Assembly (NCBI GenBank): GCA_015075185.1
Contig: JABTUW010000004.1
Coordinates: forward strand, 124,001-188,000
Direction: 5' to 3'
Source: Anaerolineales bacterium
Lineage (GTDB): Bacteria; Chloroflexota; Anaerolineae; 4572-78; J111
DNA length: 64,000 nt
The notes under the pieces were generated by a model. The model had not been told where the DNA came from. It did not search any database and saw nothing but the letters and a program-made list of their open reading frames with translations. The first letter of the stretch is position 1; each line of letters opens with the position of its first letter. This document shows, piece after piece, positions 42,240 through 48,987 of this stretch. The position numbers and the translations under genes were made by a program.

Positions 42240-42725
42240 ATGTTCAAAGTAAGAGTATTAACCCCCGCCTATCTCCTCACCGGCGAGGTTGAAGAGAACA
42301 ACGCTTTTTTAGGCTGGCTCAACAATAAAGACAAAAGCACTCTCGACCTGCGCAATGTCGAGGCGCTGATCCTTGACCCGAATGCTTCGATGCCGGCAAC
42401 CTCGGCCAAAATGGTTACGCTGGCCAAGAGCCAGGTGGTCGGCATTGATATGCTTGATCCGGTTGGCCAGCGGACCATCAACCTGTCGGGCCGGACCCAA
42501 TCGGCGGTGCTCTATTCCAGCCGCTTTATCATCCAGGCCAACCTCCATCCTACCGGAGATATGCCGATTAGCAATATCCCCAACGTGGTCAAAAGTGACT
42601 TTGTGCCGGCCAGCCGGGTTAAACTCCATCCTCTGCTCCCCACCCGCACGCTGCCCAGCCTCGAATCGCCCCTTATCATCTTCAACTGGCGGCATATTGA
42701 TTTTTACCACGAATTTGGAAGATAA
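42240..42725 (+). CDS. hypothetical protein
   Basis: Not recognised. A 161-residue protein starting at ATG 42240 behind GAGGAGG. The N-terminal part is beta-rich (FKVRVLTPAYLLTGEVEENNAF), followed by LRNVEALILDPNASMPATSAKMVTLAKSQVVGIDML, a central FIIQANLHPTGDMPISNIPN and a C-terminal strand PLIIFNWRHIDFYHEF. No signal peptide, membrane helix or repeat. It converges on the CoA-transferase gene. The strong ribosome site and codon use argue that it is a real gene. Confidence 0.72.
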   Translation: MFKVRVLTPAYLLTGEVEENNAFLGWLNNKDKSTLDLRNVEALILDPNASMPATSAKMVTLAKSQVVGIDMLDPVGQRTINLSGRTQSAVLYSSRFIIQANLHPTGDMPISNIPNVVKSDFVPASRVKLHPLLPTRTLPSLESPLIIFNWRHIDFYHEFGR

Positions 42726-42751
42726 TCACATCCTTTGAGACCATCTCAAAT

Positions 42752-44263
42752 TTACATATGCCCGGTCCGCATATAGCCTAAGTGCCAACTGAAAGCCTCT
42801 TCCAGCAGGTGGGGTGTCTGCTTGCCGGGGGATAAGGCCAAGGCTCGTTGATAGTAGTCGCGCAGGGCGGGCTTGTAATCAGGGTGGGCGCAGTTCTCGA
42901 TGACCTGCAGGGCGCGCTGCTTGGGTGAGAGGCCGCGCAAATCGGCCAGGCCCTGCTCGGTGACGATGACCTGGACGTCATGTTCGGTGTGGTCCACATG
43001 GGAAACCATAGGCACAATCGCCGAAATAGCCCCTCGCTTGGCCGTCGAAGGGGTCATAAAAAATGAAATATAAGCATTGCGGGCAAAGTCACCGGAGCCG
43101 CCGATGCCGTTCATGATCTGCGTACCCATAATGTGGGTTGAATTAACATTCCCGTAGATATCCGCCTCAATCATGGCGTTCATTGCCAGACAGCCCAAGC
43201 GCCGGATCACCTCAGGGTGGTTGCTGATTCCCTGCGCCCGGAGAATAACGCGCTGGCGGTAGGCGTCAATATTTTCATTGAGGTGGGTTAGCGCGGCAGG
43301 GCTGAGTGATAAAGCGGTGGCTGACGCGCTCAACAATTTGCCGGACTGGAGCATAGCCAACATCCCGTCCTGGAGGACCTCGGTGTAGGCTGTCAGGTTG
43401 TTGAACTGGCCTTCGTTTAAGCCGGCCAGCACTGCGTTGGCAATGTTGCCCACCCCGGATTGGAGGGGCAACAAGTTTTCGGGCAGACGCCCTTTTTTAA
43501 TCTCGTAGGTGAGAAACTCCAGGATGTGACCGGCAATGCGGTGCGAGCTTTCGTCGGGCGGGGTAAAGGGCGTGTTGCGGTCGGGCGCGTCTGTCTCGAC
43601 GATGGCGACAATCTTTTCGGGCGGGCAGAGCAGGTAGGGAATGCCGATGCGCTCGTCGGGCCGGGTAATAGGGATGGGTTGGCGGCCGGGCGGGCGGCGG
43701 GTGTAGTAATAAATATCGTGCATGCCTTCCAGCTTTTCACTCTGCCAGGCATTGACCTCCAGGATAACCTTTTCGGCCTGGTCGAGCCAGGTTTTGTTGT
43801 TGCCGACCGAGGTGGCGGGGATCAGCCGTCCCCCTTCCAAAATGCTGGTCACTTCAACCACGGCAAAATCCAGCTTGCCCAGAAAGCCAAAGCTAACAAA
43901 CTGGGGCACGTGGCTGAGATGCAGGTCAATGTATTCCATCCGGCCGGCATTAATCCGCTCGCGTGAAGTCGGGTCCGACTGGTAGGGCAGGCGCAACTCG
44001 ATGCCATCGGCCTTGGCCAGCGCTCCATCCAGTTCCGGGGCAGTTGAAGCGCCGGTCCAGACCTCAATTTTGAAGGCTTGGCCTGCCTCGTGCGCTTGCA
44101 TAATGCGCTGGGCCAGGGCCTGGGGGATGTCTTTGGGATAGCCGGAGCCGGTGAAGCCGCTCATGCCCACCGTGGCCCCCGAGGGGATCAAGGCAGCGGC
44201 CTCCTGGCTGGTCATCACCTTGCTGCGCAAATTTTTATCGTAGATTCTTGATTGATTTGACAT
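42752..44263 (-). CDS. acetyl-CoA hydrolase/succinyl-CoA:acetate CoA-transferase family
   Basis: A 503-residue class I CoA transferase of the AarC/Cat1 type. It has GMSGFTGSGYPKDIP near the N-terminus, LPLQSGVGNIANAV, the active-site Glu295 in TAYTEVLQDGML, and the CoA-loop GIGGSGDFARNAY, followed by MVSHVDHTEHDVQVIVTEQGLADLRG. It would exchange CoA between acetate and succinate (or propionate), or hydrolyse acetyl-CoA. The gene is alone on its strand; a hairpin at 44316-44345 lies between it and the upstream DUF2513 gene and would block read-through. Confidence 0.92.
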   Translation of the reverse strand: MSNQSRIYDKNLRSKVMTSQEAAALIPSGATVGMSGFTGSGYPKDIPQALAQRIMQAHEAGQAFKIEVWTGASTAPELDGALAKADGIELRLPYQSDPTSRERINAGRMEYIDLHLSHVPQFVSFGFLGKLDFAVVEVTSILEGGRLIPATSVGNNKTWLDQAEKVILEVNAWQSEKLEGMHDIYYYTRRPPGRQPIPITRPDERIGIPYLLCPPEKIVAIVETDAPDRNTPFTPPDESSHRIAGHILEFLTYEIKKGRLPENLLPLQSGVGNIANAVLAGLNEGQFNNLTAYTEVLQDGMLAMLQSGKLLSASATALSLSPAALTHLNENIDAYRQRVILRAQGISNHPEVIRRLGCLAMNAMIEADIYGNVNSTHIMGTQIMNGIGGSGDFARNAYISFFMTPSTAKRGAISAIVPMVSHVDHTEHDVQVIVTEQGLADLRGLSPKQRALQVIENCAHPDYKPALRDYYQRALALSPGKQTPHLLEEAFSWHLGYMRTGHM

Positions 44264-44307
44264 GGAGCTGTTTTCCCTTCAGGATAATTTGAGTTAATTC
44301 TTTGCCA

Positions 44308-44345
44308 GAAATAAAATTGGGCATCTCTTCAGTGAGATGCCCAAT
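44308..44345 (-). terminator. hairpin terminator downstream of the DUF2513 gene
   Basis: ATTGGGCATCTC (44316-44327) pairs perfectly with GAGATGCCCAAT (44334-44345) around a six-base loop. On the minus strand TTTTATTT follows. It lies 45 bp before the CoA-transferase start, so it either ends the upstream transcript or attenuates this one. Confidence 0.72.
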
Positions 44346-44540
44346 GCTTATACAAGGGTTTCCTAACACGAATCGAAGATTAAGAAGTGGAAGATGTCGA
44401 AGTACGAGTCATAGAATAAGGAGCGGAGGTTGTCTGATTACGAGTCGTTGAACAAGAAGTTGAGATTTACGGATGCCGGGTCAAAGAGCACCCTTGTTGT
44501 AGGTATGATATATGAGAAATACGGCAAGGTGTAGTGATAT
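44343..44540 (+). repeat. 36-bp degenerate tandem repeat, three full units
   Basis: Units at 44368-44403, 44404-44439 and 44440-44475, each beginning ACGAATC/ACGAGTC, agree at about 25 of 36 positions; a weak fourth begins at 44476. Because 36 is a multiple of three, two frames show 12-residue repeats. One frame runs from ATG 44344 for 35 codons (SGRCRSTSHRIRSGG); another reads ESKIKKWKMSKY, ES-stop-NKERRLSDY, ESLNKKLRFTDA and then STLVVGMIYEKYGKV to a stop at about 44534. It may be a decayed gene. No promoter or ribosome site was found. The rest of the gap to 44595 shows nothing. Confidence 0.5.
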
Positions 44541-44595
44541 AAGTCATCAAAAAATGGTCCATTTGTCACATGATGCCAGCCAATAGGCCAGCCCC

Positions 44596-45129
44596 TTAAC
44601 CCGTTAATATCTTCAATTTTTCTTCAAGTTCAGCTATAGCCTCTTTTTCTGCCTTTATCTGATTCTTTAACTCTAAAGGGACTGCCACCGCCCCATAGTT
44701 AGCCGACTGTTCCTCTAGTTCGTTCAAGTTGTTATAGCGTCTAATCAATTGTGATTTAAGAGACTGTACTCGATTAGGATTTATTTCTTCTTCCACGAAA
44801 TCGAGGGCAATTGACTTTGCCATTTCATAGACAAACCCCCCACTTTTGGACATCTCTGCTTTCACTTTCTCCCATCGTTTATCATCCCTAACAGACTCTA
44901 AAAATTCGTGACCTTCCCACGTTAGCCTGACAAGCGCAGAATCGGCTAATTTATCATACACTTTTACGAGGTTATTATCGCTCATAAGCTCAAGATGATA
45001 ATCTAACCGTGCAGAAGGAACTCCGCCAAGGCTATCAAATTCAAAAACTTCTCCTGGCAGTATTTTTTCAAGAGCAAAAAGAATTTTCCGAACAAGGTCC
45101 ATATCCCGGCTTGATGTTAAGTCACTCAT
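44596..45129 (-). CDS. DUF2513 protein with C-terminal coiled coil
   Basis: A 177-residue protein. Residues about 8-95 match DUF2513 as I know it: RDMDLVRKILFALEK, LDYHLELMSDNNLVKVY and VRLTWEGHEFLESVRDDKRW, probably a winged-helix. The C-terminal 60 residues form a charged helix (LIRRYNNLNELEEQSANYG ... ELKNQIKAEKEAIAELEEKL), similar to a coiled-coil motif I recall at the ends of some Chloroflexota and cyanobacterial signalling or conflict proteins. Start ATG 45129 follows GAGG. The gene and its flanks are clearly more AT-rich than the neighbours and use AT-rich codons, which suggests recent acquisition. Function unknown. Confidence 0.75.
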   Translation of the reverse strand: MSDLTSSRDMDLVRKILFALEKILPGEVFEFDSLGGVPSARLDYHLELMSDNNLVKVYDKLADSALVRLTWEGHEFLESVRDDKRWEKVKAEMSKSGGFVYEMAKSIALDFVEEEINPNRVQSLKSQLIRRYNNLNELEEQSANYGAVAVPLELKNQIKAEKEAIAELEEKLKILTG

Positions 45130-45635
45130 TCTTTTGCCTCATCTGGTTCCCAAAGCCGCTCCCAAAATTACCGGCCAAATTGCATCCATTGTAGCACCTA
45201 TAAATCCATTTTGTGTTGAGTTGCCTTTGGTTGCTTCTCTACCTTGTTTGGATTATTTTATCATACCTCAACCCTTGCTGACAACCCTTAAAAGAAAATG
45301 ACCCGCCAATAAATGACAGGTCATCTCCCACACCCATTTCAATTTACTTCGCTAAGGAGAGCCTATGCCATCAACAGAGTATCACAGTATCAAGGTTTGC
45401 AACACCCCAGTTTTGGGAGTTTTATTTTTCTTGCCCAACAGAATATCTTGTGTTAGACTTGGGCTTTGGGTTGGTTTTCAGTAAGGGGGGAGACGTGCGC
45501 AGATAGGAGTCATCTAACGGTGGGTTTGTTGGTTGCGTCTTTCCCTAGTTATCCTATAATCAGCCTTGTCAAGAGTAATGATTTCACCCCATTTGCTGCA
45601 TTTAACCGGTTAAACCAATGAAAATGAGGTAAACC
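45130..45635. other. 506-bp AT-rich intergenic region
   Basis: No gene supported. It carries a weak inverted repeat ATGACC/GGTCAT near 45299-45325 and the promoter of the GNAT gene at 45533-45560. Base composition continues that of the DUF2513 gene. Confidence 0.5.
45533..45560 (+). promoter_or_regulatory. promoter for the GNAT/arginase-family genes
   Basis: -35-like TTGCGT (45533-45538), 16-bp spacer, -10 TATAAT (45555-45560), 75 bp before the ATG at 45636. Confidence 0.58.
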
Positions 45636-46433
45636 ATGATAGAACCCTCCCTCAGGGATCGACTCGACCATCATATTATTGCGGCCCAGGCCAGGCTTTA
45701 CCGGGCGGTGGCCGGCGGCTCATTTGAGATTACTTCCCATTGGGCCCGCGGCTTTAGTGGCCTGCAAATTCCTACCTTTAATATCTTTCTACCCCTCACC
45801 GATGAGGGGCTGACCGATGAGTCCCTGGCCGATACGGCGGCCTTCTTTTCCTCCCGTGAAACTGTCTACGCCATCGAGTTAGTTCACGACCGCTTTCCTC
45901 ACGGTCCTGACTATCTCAGCCAACGGCGATATCAACCGCTGCCGCCGCAGCCGGCCATGTACAGCGCCGCGCCGCTGCAGAACGCGCACTTGAACCCGGC
46001 GGTTACGGTGGAACGGGTCGCGACTGTGCCGGGGCTGACTGCCCTGTGCTCCCTGCTGTATGCCGTGTTCGATTTTCCGCTGGCAGATTTAATCAAGCTC
46101 TACTCAACCGCGCACTTCAAAGAGGACCTCAAAAACACGATTCGCCATTACCTGGCCTTTGTTGACGAAAAGCCGGTTGGGGCAGGCACCATCATCTGTA
46201 TCAATGGTGCGGCCAGTATTTGGAACCTATGCACCCTTGATGAATACCGGCGGCAAGGGATAGCCACAACCTTACTCCAGCGTATGCTCGACGATGCGGC
46301 GGAAAATGGTTACGAGCTGACCATGCTCTACGCGACCCCGCTGGCCTACCACCTGTTTAATAAAATGGGCTTTGGCCTCTTTGCTCAGCGCCAATGGTTC
46401 CTACCGCCGGAACTTAACTACGAGGAAGAGTAA
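45636..46433 (+). CDS. GNAT family N-acetyltransferase
   Basis: A 265-residue protein with the acetyltransferase fold in the C-terminal half (about 115-250). Motif A is LCTLDEYRRQGIATTLLQRMLDDA with RRQGIA, motif B is LYATPLAYHLFNKMGFGL. The N-terminal half (about 1-110: HHIIAAQARLYRAVAGGSFEIT) is a domain of unknown role that I do not recognise. The next gene starts three bases after its stop, so the GNAT and arginase-family products are probably made together and may act on related amines or guanidines. Confidence 0.85.
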   Translation: MIEPSLRDRLDHHIIAAQARLYRAVAGGSFEITSHWARGFSGLQIPTFNIFLPLTDEGLTDESLADTAAFFSSRETVYAIELVHDRFPHGPDYLSQRRYQPLPPQPAMYSAAPLQNAHLNPAVTVERVATVPGLTALCSLLYAVFDFPLADLIKLYSTAHFKEDLKNTIRHYLAFVDEKPVGAGTIICINGAASIWNLCTLDEYRRQGIATTLLQRMLDDAAENGYELTMLYATPLAYHLFNKMGFGLFAQRQWFLPPELNYEEE

Positions 46434-46436
46434 GCC

Positions 46437-47207
46437 ATGAAGCCTATTTATATCTGCGTGCCCTATTTTATGGGTGAGTTCAACCCCGCCCGGGCCGCCC
46501 TGGCTCGCCACACCTGGCGGCTGGTGACGCCGCTGCTGCCGGAAGCTTTCCCCACCGAGCGGATGGGCGCCCTCGGCCAGGCCCTGGGGGCTGAAGTGGC
46601 AGCAACTCGCGCTGCCGGGAACCTGCCGGTCGTGATTGTTGGCGACTGCACCGCCAGCATCGGCGTGGTGGCCGGTCTGCAACAGACAACGCCCGATTTT
46701 ACCCTGGTCTGGTATGATGCTCACGGCGATTTTAATACCCATGAGACAACCCCGAGCGGCTTTATCGGGGGGATGCCGCTGGCGATGCTCTGTGGTCGTG
46801 GGGAGCAAACCATCATGGCCGGGGCTGGAACCGGCGTTCACCCTGAGAGCCAGGTTATTTTGACCGATGCCCGCGATCTGGACCCGGGCGAAAAGGAAGC
46901 CGTTGCTGCTTCCAGCTTGACCCACCTATCCAGCGTCGCCGACCTGCTGAACCTCAGCCTGCCCGACAAGCCGATTTATATCCACTTCGACAGCGATGTA
47001 CTGCGCCTGTCAGATATGTCGGCGGTCAACTATCCGGCCCAGGGCGGCTCTGACCTGGCCACCGTCGAGGCGTCGCTGGCTCGCCTGGCCCAAACGGGCC
47101 GGGTGGCCGCCATTTCAGTGACCATGTGGAACCCGGAACTGGATGAAGAGGGCAGCGCCGAACAGGTGGTGCTGGGGCTGGTCGAACGGCTGGTTGAACA
47201 GCTCTAG
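46437..47207 (+). CDS. arginase/agmatinase family protein
   Basis: A 256-residue ureohydrolase-fold protein, a little shorter than typical arginase. Metal ligands are partly conserved: Asp94, His96 and Asp98 in WYDAHGDFNT, Asp185 and Asp187 in HFDSDVL. The first ligand, His in the GGDHS motif of classical members, is replaced by Cys71 in VGDCTASIG, a variant I recall in a subset of the family. FDSDVL also lacks the usual DP. A binuclear Mn site is likely but substrate may not be arginine. It is coupled to the GNAT gene upstream and four bases from the membrane protein gene downstream. Confidence 0.85.
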   Translation: MKPIYICVPYFMGEFNPARAALARHTWRLVTPLLPEAFPTERMGALGQALGAEVAATRAAGNLPVVIVGDCTASIGVVAGLQQTTPDFTLVWYDAHGDFNTHETTPSGFIGGMPLAMLCGRGEQTIMAGAGTGVHPESQVILTDARDLDPGEKEAVAASSLTHLSSVADLLNLSLPDKPIYIHFDSDVLRLSDMSAVNYPAQGGSDLATVEASLARLAQTGRVAAISVTMWNPELDEEGSAEQVVLGLVERLVEQL

Positions 47208-47211
47208 GGGC

Positions 47212-47868
47212 ATGAAGTTCATTGATAGTCCCACCGAGCAAACCACGGCTGTCACCGATGCTGTTCTGGCCCTGGTAGCGTTGGGCGGCCTGCTTTATCT
47301 GCGGCAAATCGGCGAGAGAGACCCCTGGAAAGCGGGTCTGTGGGCCTGGGCTTTTGGCCTGCTGGCCCTGGCCGCCGGGTTAGGCGCGGTTGCTCACGGC
47401 TTCCAGATGTCTGAAGCCACGAATGAGTGGTTCTGGCGGCCGCTCAACCTGGCGCTTGGCCTGATCGTTGCCCTGTTTGTGGTCGGGGTCATTTACGATC
47501 TATGGGGACAGGCGCTGGCTCAGCTTGCCCTGCCGGTCATGCTTGGTGTTGGGGTTATCTTTTTCGGGATGACCCTCCTCAGGCCCGGCAAATTCCTGGT
47601 TTTTATTGTGTATGAAGCAGTGGCCATGATCTTCGCTTTGGGGGCGTATAGCTGGCTGGCCGCTACCAGCCGGCTGCCAGGCGCGGGCTGGCTGGCAGCC
47701 GGAGTATTGGTGACGATTATTGCCGCCGGGATTCAGGCCGGGTGGGATGGTAAAGCGAGACCTCTAACCTTCATCTGGCAGTTTGATCAGAATGGCCTGT
47801 ATCACCTCGTCCAGATGGTGGGCGTAATATTCCTCTTGATCGGATTGCGAGGGGCGCTGTCAATTTAA
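47212..47868 (+). CDS. seven-helix integral membrane protein
   Basis: A 218-residue protein, almost entirely hydrophobic, with about seven transmembrane segments. Start set at ATG 47212, four bases after the arginase-family stop; a longer frame overlapping that gene has no support. Histidines near membrane segments (GAVAHGF after the second segment, NGLYHLVQMVG at the last) and Asp in WQFDQNG resemble the polar residues of 7-TM metal hydrolases, but the likeness is weak. Not assigned to a family. It sits in a run of tightly spaced genes, with the aldo/keto reductase 10 bp downstream. Confidence 0.72.
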   Translation: MKFIDSPTEQTTAVTDAVLALVALGGLLYLRQIGERDPWKAGLWAWAFGLLALAAGLGAVAHGFQMSEATNEWFWRPLNLALGLIVALFVVGVIYDLWGQALAQLALPVMLGVGVIFFGMTLLRPGKFLVFIVYEAVAMIFALGAYSWLAATSRLPGAGWLAAGVLVTIIAAGIQAGWDGKARPLTFIWQFDQNGLYHLVQMVGVIFLLIGLRGALSI

Positions 47869-47878
47869 GGAGGTATTC

Positions 47879-48850
47879 TTGGAGTACAAATTTTTAGGTA
47901 ATACCGGCGTTCAAGTTTCATCCTTATGCTTTGGCGCGATGTCATTTGGCGGTGACGCCGACGAAGCAACCTCGGCGGCCATGTTCCGTCGTTGCCGCGA
48001 GGCCGGGATCAACTTTTTTGACTGCGCCAATGTCTACCAGAAGGGCGTTTCTGAGGAAATCCTGGGCCGGCTGATAGCCGGTAGCCGGGATGAGTTGATT
48101 ATCACCAGCAAAGTGTATTACCCGATGAGCGACGAAGTTAATGCCAGGGGCGCTTCGCGCCGCCATATTATGGCGGCGGTGGAAGCCAGCCTCCGGCGGC
48201 TTCAGACGGACCGGCTTGACCTTTACTTCATCCACCATTTTGACGAGCATACGCCGCTGGAAGAGACACTTCGCGCCCTGGATGACCTGGTGCAGCAGGG
48301 CAAAATCCTCTACCCGGCTGCCAGCAACTTTGCTGCCTGGCAGGTGGCTAGAGCTTTGGGGATTTCGGCTAAGGAGGGCTGGGCGCGCTTTGAATGTTTG
48401 CAGCCGATGTATAACCTGGTCAAACGCCAGGCCGAGGTGGAAATTCTGCCCTTGGCCCAATCCGAAAAGCTGGGCGTCATTCCCTACAGCCCGCTGGGCG
48501 GCGGTTTGCTGACCGGCAAGTACGGCCCGACTCGCCGGCCCGTGGCAGGTCGTTTAGTGGAAAACGAGATGTACCAGACCCGGTACGGCTCTGAGTGGGT
48601 CTACGAGGTGGCCGAGCGGTTCACACGCTTTGCTCAAGAGCGCGGGTTTGAACCGGCCAGCCTGGCTGTAGCCTGGGTAGCCGGCCATCCCGCCGTCACC
48701 GCGCCGATCATCGGCGCGCGCAACGTGGCCCAGTTGGAAGGCTCGCTCAAGGCGTTGGAGATCAAGATGACGCCCGAACTCCGCGCCGAGATCTCGGCCC
48801 TCTCGCCGGAGCCGGCCGTGGCCACGGACCGGGATGAGGAGCGAGGCTAA
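47879..48850 (+). CDS. aldo/keto reductase
   Basis: A 323-residue NADPH-dependent carbonyl reductase of the potassium-channel-beta-like/YajO group. It starts at TTG 47879 behind AAGGAGG. The catalytic tetrad is Asp48, Tyr53 (FFDCANVYQKG), Lys78 (IITSKVY) and His119 (LYFIHHFDEH). Cofactor-loop segment IPYSPLGGGLLTGKY and AVTAPIIGARNVAQLEGSL are typical. Substrate unknown. Last gene of the plus-strand run; a bidirectional terminator follows. Confidence 0.93.
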   Translation: MEYKFLGNTGVQVSSLCFGAMSFGGDADEATSAAMFRRCREAGINFFDCANVYQKGVSEEILGRLIAGSRDELIITSKVYYPMSDEVNARGASRRHIMAAVEASLRRLQTDRLDLYFIHHFDEHTPLEETLRALDDLVQQGKILYPAASNFAAWQVARALGISAKEGWARFECLQPMYNLVKRQAEVEILPLAQSEKLGVIPYSPLGGGLLTGKYGPTRRPVAGRLVENEMYQTRYGSEWVYEVAERFTRFAQERGFEPASLAVAWVAGHPAVTAPIIGARNVAQLEGSLKALEIKMTPELRAEISALSPEPAVATDRDEERG

Positions 48851-48922
48851 GGGAAAAAACTGCCGGGATTAGAAGATTTTTTATTGATGATTTTATCCCC
48901 CTACCCCCTAATCTAGGCCAAT

Positions 48923-48959
48923 AAAAAGGCCCCGCCAGCGACTGGCAGGGGCCTTTTTT
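48923..48959. terminator. bidirectional terminator between aldo/keto reductase and ileS
   Basis: AAAAAGGCCCCGCCAG pairs with CTGGCAGGGGCCTTTTT with one bulged base. The arms give T tracts on both strands, fitting the two convergent genes. Confidence 0.88.
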
Positions 48960-48987
48960 ATCGCCTCACTTTTTCTGCTTCTTCGCT

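Noticed and set aside
44368..44475. 36-bp repeats considered as a CRISPR array
   Set aside because: The units are directly adjacent with no spacers, are only about 70 percent identical, and no cas genes are present.
46437..47207. Possible selenocysteine at unusual Cys positions in window proteins
   Set aside because: All these Cys are encoded by TGC or TGT; no in-frame TGA with plausible selenoprotein context was found in the genes examined.
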